Assembly (NCBI GenBank): GCA_011620265.1
Contig: WOZM01000126.1
Span: 1 to 43,815 of the forward strand
Reading direction: 5' to 3'
Source of the DNA: Paracoccaceae bacterium
GTDB lineage: Bacteria > Pseudomonadota > Alphaproteobacteria > Rhodobacterales > Rhodobacteraceae
DNA length: 43,815 nt
Position numbers and translations under genes: made by a program. The notes under the pieces are model-generated. The model ran no database searches and had not been told where the DNA came from. It was given only the letters and a program-made list of their open reading frames with translations. Shown here piece by piece: positions 23,218 to 31,901 of the stretch (position 1 is its first letter; every line of letters starts with the position of its first letter).

Positions 23218-23237
23218 CGGGCAGGCGCTCGCCCGGC
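23218..23237. repeat. intergenic palindromic repeat, copy 3 (partial)
   Basis: Twenty bases differing from the start of copy 1 (3651-3670) at a single position, in the same orientation as copy 1 and opposite to copy 2. A nine-G run follows at 23262-23270, just before the ispE stop. Confidence 0.5.
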
Positions 23238-23279
23238 GGCTTCGCCTTGATTCCGGGCGGAGGGGGGGGGCCGCCGTCG

Positions 23280-24131
23280 TCAGCCTCGCGGCGCCGACAG
23301 GACCTGTGCGGCGCGCACCCACCAGCCGGGATGCGCGGAGGCCAGATCGGCGGCGGCGGCGGCGGCGGAGGCAAGCGTGCCGTATAGCCCGAACGAAGTC
23401 GCGCCGGACCCCGACATTCGGGTGAGAAGCGGCCCCGTCGCCGCGATCCGGTCAAGGACCGCCGCGATGACCGGAGCCATGCCGATCGCCGCAGCCTGAA
23501 GGTCGTTGCGCTGGCGCAGCAGCCAGCCCGCCAGATCCTCGGCATCCGCGAACCGCTCGGGCATCGCCTCCAGCGCCGGATTGTCCTTGCGGGCAAGCGC
23601 GCGGAAGACGGCGGGCGTCGCTACCGTCACGCGCGGATTGACCAGAACCACGGCGAGACCCTCGGGCAGCGGCGGCACCGGCGCCAGCGCCTCGCCGATC
23701 CCCGACATCCGCGCAGGGCGCCCCGCAAGGCAGACCGGCACATCGGCGCCGAGCGTCAGAACCGCCGCGTCGCCTGGCAGCGGCAGGTCCCAGAGCCGCG
23801 CCAGCGCCGTCAGCGTCGCCGCCGCATCGGCCGAGCCGCCGCCGATGCCGGAGGCGACGGGCAGGTTCTTCTCGAGCGTGATCCGCGCGCCCCGCGCCGC
23901 CGCGAAGGCCCGTGCCGCGCGCAGGACGAGGTTGTCCTCGCCTGCCCCGAGCCCGGCGGCCTCGGGGCCGGTGATCGCGAGCGTCAGCGCCCCGGCCGGC
24001 GCGACCGAGACACGGTCGCCGATGTCGGCGAAGACCACGAGACTGTCGAGCAGGTGATACCCGTCCGCCCGCTGGCCGGTGACATGCAGCGCGAGGTTCA
24101 GCTTGGCGGGTGCCGCGACCTCAATCGCCAT
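23280..24131 (-). CDS. ispE: 4-(cytidine 5'-diphospho)-2-C-methyl-D-erythritol kinase
   Basis: A 283-residue GHMP kinase phosphorylating CDP-methylerythritol in the non-mevalonate isoprenoid pathway. The start [18 protein letters not shown] includes the PAKLNL substrate-binding strand. The ATP loop [18 protein letters not shown] lies near residues 90-107, and GADVPVCL carries the catalytic Asp. The C-terminal GHMP motif is [17 protein letters not shown] 24131 lies inside the TPR gene end (11-bp overlap), so the two are co-translated. Confidence 0.95.
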   Translation of the reverse strand: MAIEVAAPAKLNLALHVTGQRADGYHLLDSLVVFADIGDRVSVAPAGALTLAITGPEAAGLGAGEDNLVLRAARAFAAARGARITLEKNLPVASGIGGGSADAAATLTALARLWDLPLPGDAAVLTLGADVPVCLAGRPARMSGIGEALAPVPPLPEGLAVVLVNPRVTVATPAVFRALARKDNPALEAMPERFADAEDLAGWLLRQRNDLQAAAIGMAPVIAAVLDRIAATGPLLTRMSGSGATSFGLYGTLASAAAAAADLASAHPGWWVRAAQVLSAPRG

Positions 24132-25827
24132 TCTTCGTGACGGCGAGGGGCTCGGCCCCTTCTTCCTTCAGGACGGTATCGAGCCCGACCTCCAGCTTGC
24201 GGCGGATGCGGATGGCCTCCTCCTCGGTGTCCGGCTCGAACGACAGGGCGCGCCTCCACTGGAACTCCGCCTCGCGCTTGCGGCCGACGGCCCAGTAGAC
24301 GTCGCCGAGATGGTCGTTCACCACCGGATCGACCGGCATCAACTGCACCGCCTGCTCGAGCTGCGCCACCGCGTCCTCGTAGCGCCCGATCCGGTAGAGC
24401 GCCCAGCCGAGGCTGTCGACGATCGCGCCGTCATCGGGCCGCGCGGCGACCGCACGCTCGATCATGCCGAGCGCCTCGTCGAGGTTGGTGTTCATCTCGA
24501 GATAGGAATAGCCGAGGTAGTTCAGCACCGCAGGCTGGTCGGGGCGCAGTTCCAGCGCCTTGCGGAAATCGGCCTCGGCCTTCTGCCAGTTCTTCTGGCG
24601 CTCGTTGGCGATGCCGCGGGTGTAGTAGACCACCCACTGCCCCGGCTCTTCGGCCGCGAAGGTGGCGATGGCCTTGTCGTAGGCATCGGCCGCCTCGGCG
24701 TAGCGCTCCTGCCGGCGGAACGTATCGCCGAGCGCACCCCAGATATCGGCGCGGTCGGGCACGGTCTTGGCCAGCTGCTGCAACGCCTCGATCGCCGCAT
24801 CGACCCGGCCGGCGGCGATGAGCGCGTCGGTCCGGCCAAGCTCGGCCGCGACATAGGCCGGATCCTCGCGCGGGATCCGGTTGTAGGTCTCGGTCGCGAG
24901 GTCGTGCTGGCCCTGCGCTTCGAGGATGGACGCGCAAAGAAGTATCGCATCCGACTGGCCGGGGGCGAGGAATTCGGCCATCCGCGCATAGGCGAGCGTG
25001 TTCACATCCGCCGATTCGCCGTTCAGCGCCGTGGCGACCGTGAAGAAAACCTCTGCCAGACCGTCGGTCGGAGAGGTGACGACGGTGAACGGCAGCGGCT
25101 TGCCCACCTTCAGCTCGTCGCGCAGCGTGGCGAAAACAGGATCAATCGCCTCGCCCATCGTCTTGTCGATCAGCTCGACCGCGTCGGCATTGCGCTCCAG
25201 TTGGCTGAGGATCTGGGCATGCGCCAGAATTCCCCGCCGCGTCGCGCGCAAGGGTCCGCCCTCCTCGCCCGAGAAGATTCGGTCCGCGCCCTCGAAATCA
25301 CCGACCGAGGCCAGCGCCAGCGCCTTGTGATAAAGCCCGAAGGCGCGGCTGCCCGACGCTTCGGAGACCTTGTCGAAGGCCACCGTCGCGTCCGACATCT
25401 GGCCGAGCCCGACCATCGCCCAGGCGCGGAAGAGCCCGTCGACCAGCGGCCCGCCGCTGCGGCCCTTGTCCAGTTCGGCAATTGCGCCGGCGAAGTCCTT
25501 CTTCGCGGCGAGATCGGAAAGAACCACCAGATCGGCGACCTGGCTCTTGGCCCCGAGTTCACCGAGCAGCAGCGCCGGCTTCAGCGCCTTGTCGATGGCC
25601 CCGCGCCCGATCTGCGAGATGACGACATTCTCCATCAGCCCCGGATTGTCCGGGTCCGCCGCCAGGGCGCGCGTGTAATAGTCCGCAGCCGCGACATAGT
25701 CGGATTCGTAGCTCGCCAGCCGCCCGGCCAGATAGGGCCCGGCCGCCCCGTCCCAGGCGCGGGCGGGCAGCGCGGCGCCGAGGCCGAGCGCGAGGATCAG
25801 GGGAAGCGGGCGCAAAAGGAATGTCAC
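24121..25827 (-). CDS. exported tetratricopeptide-repeat protein
   Basis: 568 residues: a signal peptide ([21 protein letters not shown], cleavage expected near residue 23) and then TPR-like helices for almost the whole length. The clearest units are in the last 250 residues, for example around [40 protein letters not shown] and [23 protein letters not shown] solenoids bind partner proteins; the partner is unknown. The start is GTG 25827, giving MTFLLRPLP directly before the signal core, with AAGGA upstream. It lies between ETF-QO and ispE in the same direction, separated from ETF-QO by a hairpin and overlapping ispE by 11 bp. Confidence 0.87.
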   Translation of the reverse strand: MTFLLRPLPLILALGLGAALPARAWDGAAGPYLAGRLASYESDYVAAADYYTRALAADPDNPGLMENVVISQIGRGAIDKALKPALLLGELGAKSQVADLVVLSDLAAKKDFAGAIAELDKGRSGGPLVDGLFRAWAMVGLGQMSDATVAFDKVSEASGSRAFGLYHKALALASVGDFEGADRIFSGEEGGPLRATRRGILAHAQILSQLERNADAVELIDKTMGEAIDPVFATLRDELKVGKPLPFTVVTSPTDGLAEVFFTVATALNGESADVNTLAYARMAEFLAPGQSDAILLCASILEAQGQHDLATETYNRIPREDPAYVAAELGRTDALIAAGRVDAAIEALQQLAKTVPDRADIWGALGDTFRRQERYAEAADAYDKAIATFAAEEPGQWVVYYTRGIANERQKNWQKAEADFRKALELRPDQPAVLNYLGYSYLEMNTNLDEALGMIERAVAARPDDGAIVDSLGWALYRIGRYEDAVAQLEQAVQLMPVDPVVNDHLGDVYWAVGRKREAEFQWRRALSFEPDTEEEAIRIRRKLEVGLDTVLKEEGAEPLAVTKNGD

Positions 25828-25887
25828 GGTGCCGGGTCCTTCCGAGGGGCATCGCCCGAACCTAAGCCGCGCGGTTGCCCAACGCAA

Positions 25888-25915
25888 TGCGGGGCGCCCG
25901 TCCGGACACCCCGCA
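25888..25915 (-). terminator. hairpin after the ETF-QO gene
   Basis: TGCGGGG (25888-25894) pairs with CCCCGCA (25909-25915) around the palindrome GTCCGGAC, 22 bp beyond the ETF-QO stop. It probably separates ETF-QO from the TPR-ispE unit. Confidence 0.5.
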
Positions 25916-25936
25916 AGCCCGTTTCTGCCGGAAATG

Positions 25937-27586
25937 TTACATGTTGGGATAGTTCGGCCCGTCGCCGCCCTGCGGGGTGGTCCAGTTGATGTTCTGGCTC
26001 GGATCCTTGATGTCGCAGGTCTTGCAGTGGACGCAGTTCTGGAAGTTGATCTGGAACCGCGGGCCGTCCTCGCCCTCCAGCACCTCGTAGACGCCGGCCG
26101 GGCAGTAGCGCTGCGCCGGCTCGTCGTATTTCGGCAGGTTGACCGCGATCGGCACCGAAGCATCCTTGAGCTTCAGGTGGCAGGGCTGGCTTTCCTCGTG
26201 GTTCGTTGCCGAGAAGCTGACATTGGTCAGCCGGTCGAACGACAGGACCCCGTCGGGTTTCGGATAGTCGATCTTCGGGAATTTCGACGCCTCTCCGGTC
26301 GCCGCCGCGTCCGACTTGCCATGCTTCAGCGTGCCGAAGAGCGACAGGCCGAAAAGACTGTTCGTCCACATGTCGAACCCGCCGAGCGCCAGGCTCGCGA
26401 GGAAGCCCCAGCGCGACCATATCGGCTTTACGTTGCGGACCTTTTTCAGGTCCCTGGCGATGGGACCCGACCGCAGATCGGCCTCGTAGCTTGCCAGTTC
26501 GTCGCCCGACCGACCCGCCTTGATCGCCGCGAAGGCCGCCTCCGCCGCCGCCTTGCCCGACAGCATCGCGTTGTGGTTGCCCTTGATCCGCGGCACGTTC
26601 ACGAGGCCCGCCGAGCAGCCCAGAAGCGCCACGCCCGGCGCCACCAGCTTCGGGATCGACTGCCAGCCGCCCTCGGAGATCGCGCGGGCGCCGTAGGCCA
26701 CCCGCTTGCCGCCCTTCAGGAGGTCCGCCACCAGCGGGTGATGCTTGAAGCGCTGGAACTCCATGTAGGGGTAGAGATGCGGGTTCTCGTAGTTGAGATG
26801 GACCACGAAGCCGACATAGACCTGGTTGTTCTCGAGGTGATAGATGAACGACCCGCCGCCGGCGTTCTTGCCCAGGGGCCAGCCGGCGGTATGGGTGACC
26901 GTGCCCTCGCGGTGCTTCGCGGGGTCGATCTCCCAGATCTCCTTCATGCCGAGGCCGAATTTCTGCGGGCAATGGCCTTTCGAAAGGTCGTATTTCGCCA
27001 TCACCTCCTTGGCGAGCGACCCGCGCACACCTTCCGAAAGGAAGACATATTTGCCATGCAGTTCCATCCCCGGCTCGTAATTCGGGCCCGGCGTTCCGTC
27101 GGCGTTCAGCCCCATGACGCCGGCGACGACGCCCTTCACCTCGCCCTTGTCGCCATAGACAAGCTCGGACGCGGCGAAGCCGGGGAAGATCTCGACGCCG
27201 AGCGCCTCGGCCTCGCTGGCCATCCAGCGGCAGACATTGGCCATCGAGACGATGTATTTGCCGTGGTTCGACATCAGGGGCGGCATCGGCCAGTTCGGGA
27301 TGCGGACCTGACCGCTTTCGCCGAGGATGTAGAAGTTGTCGCGCTTCACCTCGACCTTGATCGGCGCGCCCTTCTCCTTCCAGTCCGGCATCAGCGCGTC
27401 GAGGCCGGACGTGTCGAGAACCGCGCCCGACAGGATATGCGCGCCAACCTCGGAGCCCTTCTCCAGCACGACGACATTCAGATCGGCATCGAGCTGCTTC
27501 AGCCGGATCGCCGCCGACAACCCCGCCGGCCCCGCCCCCACGATCACAACGTCATATTCCATCGATTCGCGCACAATCTCGGCCAT
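25937..27586 (-). CDS. electron transfer flavoprotein-ubiquinone oxidoreductase
   Basis: A 549-residue inner-membrane-associated enzyme passing electrons from reduced ETF (loaded by acyl-CoA and other dehydrogenases) to ubiquinone. The FAD dinucleotide loop is VIVGAGPAGLSAAIRL near residue 14. Towards the end CPAGVYEV and NCVHCKTCDIKDPSQNINW supply the four Cys ligands of the 4Fe-4S cluster, and it finishes with the family ending GGDGPNYPNM. ATG 27586 has GGGAG upstream, and a plausible promoter lies at 27635-27663. It is a functional partner for the acyl-CoA dehydrogenase at 32929-34620. Confidence 0.96.
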   Translation of the reverse strand: MAEIVRESMEYDVVIVGAGPAGLSAAIRLKQLDADLNVVVLEKGSEVGAHILSGAVLDTSGLDALMPDWKEKGAPIKVEVKRDNFYILGESGQVRIPNWPMPPLMSNHGKYIVSMANVCRWMASEAEALGVEIFPGFAASELVYGDKGEVKGVVAGVMGLNADGTPGPNYEPGMELHGKYVFLSEGVRGSLAKEVMAKYDLSKGHCPQKFGLGMKEIWEIDPAKHREGTVTHTAGWPLGKNAGGGSFIYHLENNQVYVGFVVHLNYENPHLYPYMEFQRFKHHPLVADLLKGGKRVAYGARAISEGGWQSIPKLVAPGVALLGCSAGLVNVPRIKGNHNAMLSGKAAAEAAFAAIKAGRSGDELASYEADLRSGPIARDLKKVRNVKPIWSRWGFLASLALGGFDMWTNSLFGLSLFGTLKHGKSDAAATGEASKFPKIDYPKPDGVLSFDRLTNVSFSATNHEESQPCHLKLKDASVPIAVNLPKYDEPAQRYCPAGVYEVLEGEDGPRFQINFQNCVHCKTCDIKDPSQNINWTTPQGGDGPNYPNM

Positions 27587-27634
27587 CTGACTCCCTTTCG
27601 CCGCGCCGCAAGACGCCCAGTTCTTCGCGCAAGA

Positions 27635-27663
27635 TCGTTATCCCACCGGGTCGCGCGACGCAA
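27635..27663 (-). promoter_or_regulatory. candidate promoter of the ETF-QO gene
   Basis: On the minus strand TTGCGT (27663-27658), 17-bp spacer, TAACGA (27640-27635), about 50 bp before the ATG at 27586. The remainder of 27587-27815 shows nothing else recognisable. Confidence 0.4.
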
Positions 27664-27796
27664 CAATGACGCCGCGCCCTTGTTCCGCAACGCGGCGGCT
27701 GTCCCTGTCCGGGACGGATAATGCCGGCAAGGCGCCGACAATGCACCGTATGCGGCGGGCGCCGGGGCATATCCGTCGATGACGAAGGAGGGAGCG

Positions 27797-27814
27797 CGGG
27801 GCCAGGTGGCCCCG
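27797..27814 (-). terminator. GC hairpin after the PAP2 gene
   Basis: CGGGGCC (27797-27803), AGGT, GGCCCCG (27808-27814), directly adjoining the PAP2 stop at 27816-27818. No T-run. Confidence 0.45.
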
Positions 27815-27815
27815 G

Positions 27816-28841
27816 TCAGCCCCGCGACACGTCGGGTTGTGGGAAGCGTGGCGCGGCGGACCGGCCCGGCCGCGCAATCGGCGCCCGCCAGCGGCCTTCT
27901 GCGCCCTGGAGCCGCCGCACGACCGCCCAGACCCCGAGCATGAAGACGATCGAAAAATAGCCGTCCACCGCATAGTGATATCCGGTATAGACCGACAGGA
28001 AGAGGATCGCCGCCACGAAGAGCACCCCCGGCAGGATCAGCCAGCGGCTCCGCTCGCCCATGTAGAGCGCGGTCATCGTCGCCACGCCGAGATGCACGCT
28101 CGGGAAGGCCGAGATGCCCGAGCCGAGCGCCATGCCGCTTTCGGAATAGGCCGCCCAGAGATAGCCCTGCGCCTCGCTGATCCGGGACCCGGCGAAGGGC
28201 GGCTCGGCCAGCGCGGCCGTCAGCCCCGCGAACCGGTCGCCCCCGAGCAGTGCGTCGTAGTAGACGGGCCCGACCGAGGACACGGCCAGCGCCAGCAGAT
28301 TGCCAAGGACGATCCAGGCCGCGAAGAACAACACCAGATAGCGGGCGATCCGCTGCCGGTCGCGGTCGGTCATGGCGATCACCACGACCAGCCCGATCGC
28401 CGCCAGCGTCCAGATCGACAGGTAAACGTTGAAGAGCCGTTCCATTGGCAGGACCGGCGCCCAGCGATGGGCGATCACCCACGGGTCGATACCGCCATGC
28501 AGCCAGCGGTCGAAGGCGGCAAGTGGCGGGTCGGCGTGGAACGGCACAATGAAGGGTATCGTGGATTTCAGGAACGAAAACGCGGCCTGAAAGATCACGC
28601 TGCCGAAGACCGCATAGCCGACCTGACCGAGATTGGTGGCGAAGAACCGCCAGCCCACGGCGAAGGGAACGATCGCGATGGCCGGAAACGCCCAGACCAG
28701 CGTGCCTTTCATCACCGATGCAAAGGCCAGGGTCGTGATTGTCGCATCGACGACGACCTCTTCGCCAAGATCGCGGTACAACGCGGTCGCCAGGACGGAA
28801 ATCGCGAGATAGGCCAGCGTCAATCGGAAAAACAGCTTCAA
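27816..28841 (-). CDS. PAP2-superfamily membrane phosphatase or transferase
   Basis: About 341 residues with roughly eight hydrophobic helices. The PAP2/haloperoxidase-type active site is split: PSVH in [13 protein letters not shown], then [11 protein letters not shown] with the His nucleophile and Asp. The layout, a long first half with [15 protein letters not shown] and late PSVH, is that of the Aur1/inositolphosphotransferase-like PAP2 branch, so the enzyme may transfer as well as hydrolyse lipid phosphate groups. I placed the start at TTG 28841 ([14 protein letters not shown]) because GAGGCAGAGA precedes it and it directly opens the first helix. The frame is open to 29093 with an ATG near 28951, which would add about 37 basic residues and is less likely. 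Divergent from greA. Confidence 0.8.
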   Translation of the reverse strand: MKLFFRLTLAYLAISVLATALYRDLGEEVVVDATITTLAFASVMKGTLVWAFPAIAIVPFAVGWRFFATNLGQVGYAVFGSVIFQAAFSFLKSTIPFIVPFHADPPLAAFDRWLHGGIDPWVIAHRWAPVLPMERLFNVYLSIWTLAAIGLVVVIAMTDRDRQRIARYLVLFFAAWIVLGNLLALAVSSVGPVYYDALLGGDRFAGLTAALAEPPFAGSRISEAQGYLWAAYSESGMALGSGISAFPSVHLGVATMTALYMGERSRWLILPGVLFVAAILFLSVYTGYHYAVDGYFSIVFMLGVWAVVRRLQGAEGRWRAPIARPGRSAAPRFPQPDVSRG

Positions 28842-28905
28842 ATCTCTGCCTCGGCACGATTTCGTAGTTTTTGGGCACCCAGCCCGGCCCGGCCGACCGC
28901 GCCTA

Positions 28906-28935
28906 TTGACTTTCACGGCGCAGACCGGGTTTACC
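28906..28935 (+). promoter_or_regulatory. candidate greA promoter
   Basis: TTGACT (28906-28911), 18-bp spacer, TTTACC (28930-28935), or GTTTAC at 17 bp. The start of greA is 60 bp downstream. Confidence 0.4.
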
Positions 28936-28995
28936 AGCTTTGTGTTGCGCATAATCCCGGCATTTTTTAGGCCGATTGTTCTTCGACAGGCGACG

Positions 28996-29466
28996 ATGGA
29001 AAAAGTACCGATGACCCGCGCCGGCCATGCCGCGCTCGACCAGGAACTGAAAGCTCTGAAATCGGTGGAACGCCCCGCCGTGATCAAGGCCATTGCCGAG
29101 GCGCGCGAACACGGCGACCTTTCGGAAAACGCCGAATATCACGCCGCGCGCGAACGCCAGAGCTTCGTCGAGGGCCGGATCAAGGAGATCGAGGCGCTGC
29201 TGTCGCGGGCCGAGGTCATCGACCCCGCGAAACTCTCCGGTGCGATCAAGTTCGGCGCGACCGTCACCCTCGTCGACGAGGATACCGACGAGGAGAAGAC
29301 CTACCAGATCGTCGGCGAGGCCGAGGCCGATATCGAGGCCGGGCTTCTCAACATCCGCTCGCCGCTCGCCCGGGCGCTGATCGGCAAGGACGAAGGCGAC
29401 AGTGTCGAAGTGCGCACTCCAGGCGGCGAGAAGAGCTATGAAGTGCTGAGCATTCGCTACGTCTGA
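28996..29466 (+). CDS. greA: transcription elongation factor GreA
   Basis: A 156-residue Gre factor that enters the RNA polymerase secondary channel and stimulates cleavage of backtracked transcripts. The N-terminal coiled coil (about 10-75) contains the tip acidic pair in [14 protein letters not shown], and the C-terminal FKBP-like domain ends [17 protein letters not shown] 28996 gives the family start MEKVPMT; the frame is open further upstream but includes the promoter. An uncharacterised two-helix membrane protein follows 18 bp later in the same direction. Confidence 0.96.
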   Translation: MEKVPMTRAGHAALDQELKALKSVERPAVIKAIAEAREHGDLSENAEYHAARERQSFVEGRIKEIEALLSRAEVIDPAKLSGAIKFGATVTLVDEDTDEEKTYQIVGEAEADIEAGLLNIRSPLARALIGKDEGDSVEVRTPGGEKSYEVLSIRYV

Positions 29467-29484
29467 AGCCGGCGCGGAGGACCG

Positions 29485-30528
29485 ATGATGGCAGAAGAGC
29501 AGACAGCGGAACCGGGCAGCGCGCCGCGCACCGATTTCGGGCTCTATTCCCGCCCCGCCGAGGATCCCGCCATCGCCCCGGGCGACATCGTCGCCGGCGC
29601 CGTCAGCCTTGTCTGGCTCGCGCTCGTCGGCGGGTTCTTCCTCTTCGCCGGCGACGGCGAAGGGTCGGGCGGCCCGTTGGGCACGATCATGGTGCTGGTG
29701 GCGATCTTCCTGCCGGTCGCGCTGATCTGGATCGCGGCGATCACGCTTCGCACCGCGCGGACGATGCGGTCGGAAGCGCAGCGCCTGCAGGCGGCGATCG
29801 ACGCGATGCGCCATGCCTATGTCAGCCAGTCGCAGGCGGGTCTGACCAAGACCTCGGTCGAGAAGCGGCTGGAAGAGATCGCGGCGGCCGCCCGGCAGGC
29901 GGAAAGCGCCATCGCCACCTTCACCTCGCGCCGCGACGACGAGGCGGTGCAGCCCTCGGCCGACCGCAAGGCCGCCCTGGCCGCGCCGAAACCGGCGGCG
30001 GCGGGCGACGAGCAGCCGACGCTCGCCCTCGGCACCCCGGCCGAGACGCTGGCCAGTCCGGTCTCGGTCTCCGATTTCATCCGGGCGCTGAATTTCCCCG
30101 ACAACGCGGGCGACAAGGACGGCTTCCGGGCGCTGCGCCGGGCGCTCGACGACCGGGCGCTGGCCAAGCTCATCCGCGCGGCGCAGGACGCGCTGACCCT
30201 CCTCAGTCAGGACGGGATCTACATGGACGACCTGCGTCCCGACCGGGCGCGGCCCGAAATCTGGCGGCGCTTCGCGCAAGGCGAGCGCGGCAAGACCATC
30301 GCCGCCCTCGGCGGGGTGCGCGACCGCTCCAGCCTCGCCCTGACCGCCGGGCGGATGCGGCAGGACACGATCTTCCGCGACGCCGCGCACCACTTCCTGC
30401 GCCAGTTCGACAAGACCTTCACCGAGTTCGAGAAGAACGCGAGCGATCAGGACATCGCGGCCCTGGCCGAGACGCGCACCGCGCGCGCGTTCATGCTGCT
30501 CGGACGGGTGACGGGGATCTTCGACTGA
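29485..30528 (+). CDS. conserved hypothetical protein with two membrane helices, greA-linked
   Basis: I do not recognise a named domain. The 347-residue product has a 32-residue N-terminus, two transmembrane helices (about 33-56 and 68-90), and a charged, probably coiled-coil stretch (about 92-145). A low-complexity Ala/Pro linker (about 150-185) and a compact helical C-terminal part (about 190-347) beginning VSDFIRALNFPDN follow. With a short hairpin between the helices, both termini should be cytoplasmic. Similar proteins seem confined to Rhodobacteraceae. ATG 29485 is followed by a second ATG at 29488; GGAGG precedes them. It is 18 bp downstream of greA and ends 4 bp from the convergent lipoprotein gene. 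Confidence 0.8.
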   Translation: MMAEEQTAEPGSAPRTDFGLYSRPAEDPAIAPGDIVAGAVSLVWLALVGGFFLFAGDGEGSGGPLGTIMVLVAIFLPVALIWIAAITLRTARTMRSEAQRLQAAIDAMRHAYVSQSQAGLTKTSVEKRLEEIAAAARQAESAIATFTSRRDDEAVQPSADRKAALAAPKPAAAGDEQPTLALGTPAETLASPVSVSDFIRALNFPDNAGDKDGFRALRRALDDRALAKLIRAAQDALTLLSQDGIYMDDLRPDRARPEIWRRFAQGERGKTIAALGGVRDRSSLALTAGRMRQDTIFRDAAHHFLRQFDKTFTEFEKNASDQDIAALAETRTARAFMLLGRVTGIFD

Positions 30529-30532
30529 AGGC

Positions 30533-31150
30533 TCAGGTGCCGCTCTGACTGACGGAGCTTTTCTGGATCAGCAGGATCCCGGAATTGTTGTCCGGGTCGC
30601 CGTCGTGGTGCACCTTCGTGGTGACGCCGGGCAATTCGGCGAACGTGCGCATGATCCGGTTCGGGAAGAAGGTCCGCGGCACGGTTTCGAAGCCCGGCAG
30701 GCCTTTGAGGATATCGCTGACCGAATTGCCGCAGAAGGCCTTGTTGACGGCACCGTAGGCTTCCGCGCGGCGGATCGCCATCTCGGCGACCTCGGGGCTG
30801 ACCGGGACCTTGTGCTCGATCACGTCGTAGGTCTCGCGCGCGTGGTAGTCGATGTAGAACTTCCGCATCTGCTCGGTGATGCCGTAGTGCAGGTCGTTCC
30901 GTTCCGGCACGGTCGGGTGGTGCCAGGTACCGGCGGGATCGAACATCACCCGCTGGCTGCCGTCGATCATGAGACCGGAATGCGCGCCTTCGTTGCTGGA
31001 CTTGCGAACTACCGTGAAGAGCGTGATCGAGGGCGGCTCGCCGGTCACATAACGGGCACGGGCGACGGCCTCGTCGGGCGCCCATACGGGCTCGGCGCCG
31101 CAGGCGGCGAGCGCAAGGGTCAGGGCAAGGCTGAAGGCAAGCCGGCGCAT
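30533..31150 (-). CDS. lipoprotein with residue pattern of a permuted papain-like (YiiX/NlpC-P60) fold
   Basis: A 205-residue predicted lipoprotein: signal MRRLAFSLALTLALAACGAE with lipobox LAAC (Cys17). The mature part opens with a strand-like SITLFTVVRK, then GAHSGLMID containing His57, and much later NKAFCGNSVSDIL containing Cys140. His before Cys in these contexts (HxG-L-I, then C-x-N/S-x-V) is the order of circularly permuted papain-like hydrolases such as YiiX and related NlpC/P60 relatives. This makes a cell-wall or lipid-processing cysteine enzyme possible. That is inference from pattern only; no relative of known function is recognised. ATG 31150 has GGGAAG upstream; ATG 31156 is an alternative. 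It follows the CoxIV gene by 26 bp and may share its transcript. Confidence 0.75.
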   Translation of the reverse strand: MRRLAFSLALTLALAACGAEPVWAPDEAVARARYVTGEPPSITLFTVVRKSSNEGAHSGLMIDGSQRVMFDPAGTWHHPTVPERNDLHYGITEQMRKFYIDYHARETYDVIEHKVPVSPEVAEMAIRRAEAYGAVNKAFCGNSVSDILKGLPGFETVPRTFFPNRIMRTFAELPGVTTKVHHDGDPDNNSGILLIQKSSVSQSGT

Positions 31151-31176
31151 GGGCATTCGCTTCCCGGGAAGGGCGA

Positions 31177-31311
31177 TCAGGCGTTGACGAGCGCCATGAA
31201 GATCAGGACGCCGATGACGACGATCGCGCCCCAGGTCACCATGCGGACGAAGCCGTCGAAGGTTCTCTCCTGAGCCTTGATGTCCATGCTTCCCTGCTTG
31301 TATTCCGCCAT
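31177..31311 (-). CDS. aa3-type cytochrome c oxidase subunit IV
   Basis: A 44-residue protein, MAEYKQGSMDIKAQERTFDG followed by one transmembrane helix (about 21-42). The acidic/amphipathic N-terminus with MDIxxQExTFxGF and the single helix are diagnostic of the bacterial aa3 subunit IV family (PF07835), the small extra subunit of alphaproteobacterial cytochrome c oxidase seen in Rhodobacter and Paracoccus structures. It is dispensable for oxygen reduction. The gene is typically detached from the cox operon, as here. ATG 31311 has CGGGAG eight bases upstream. The lipoprotein gene follows. Confidence 0.88.
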   Translation of the reverse strand: MAEYKQGSMDIKAQERTFDGFVRMVTWGAIVVIGVLIFMALVNA

Positions 31312-31424
31312 CTTTGCGCTCCCGATCCTGCGTTTCCGCCCGAATAGCCGATTCACGCGGCCCTGTCACGACCCCGAAAGAGATTAGGGGCGGTGCCGGT
31401 GCGGATTTGCGCCCCGCGCCATCG

Positions 31425-31901
31425 TCACTTCCGCTCCAGATCGGAGGCCAGACGAAAGCCGATCCGCCTCGGCTCCTCGATCTCCGGGGCCTTTTGAAGC
31501 GCCCGCAGCATGACGTTGAGCTGCGTCACATGCTGGATGAGCTGGGTGCGGGCGCCGTCTTCGTCGCGGCCGTAGAAGGTGACGACATCTGGATCGAAAT
31601 AGCCGATCCCCTCGATCCGGAGCACGCCGGCATCGCCGCCGGTGAACCCCATTGCCACCTCGTGTTCGTTGTCGAGCTGGCTTTCGAAATTCTTGATGTA
31701 GAGGATCAGCCGTTCATAGGCCCATTGCGCCGGGCTCTTGGCCTCGATCGGCTCGCCCGAGATGCCCTCCGGCAGGGGCTCCATCTCCGCCGTCCTCGGC
31801 GCGTCGGGATCGGCATGGATCACCCGCGCGCAGGGCATCGCCGAGGCCTCGTGCACTTCGGCCGAGGTCTGGATCAGATCGGTCAGTTCGTTCTCCGCCA
31901 A
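31425..31901 (-). CDS. DUF6173-like family protein
   Basis: A soluble 158-residue protein. The N-terminal 60 residues are variable; the core starts SPAQWAYERLILYIKNFESQ and continues through HEVAMGFTGGDAGVLRIEGI, GYFDPDVVTFYG and TQLIQHVTQLNVMLRALQ, ending RIGFRLASDL. I associate this core with DUF6173, an uncharacterised family mainly of Rhodobacteraceae; no catalytic motif is evident. The start is uncertain. TTG 31901 with GGAG seven bases upstream fits best, overlapping the hydrolase gene by 19 bp; no ATG in frame is available before the core. It is the last gene of the acyl-CoA dehydrogenase operon. 31312-31424 holds only the CoxIV leader and a weak GGGGCG/CGCCCC hairpin (31387-31415). 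Confidence 0.75.
   Translation of the reverse strand: MAENELTDLIQTSAEVHEASAMPCARVIHADPDAPRTAEMEPLPEGISGEPIEAKSPAQWAYERLILYIKNFESQLDNEHEVAMGFTGGDAGVLRIEGIGYFDPDVVTFYGRDEDGARTQLIQHVTQLNVMLRALQKAPEIEEPRRIGFRLASDLERK

Noticed and set aside
23118-23387. 89-residue plus-strand frame in the ispB/ispE gap
   Set aside because: It runs through the repeat copies and into ispE antisense, with no ribosome-binding site or recognisable family.
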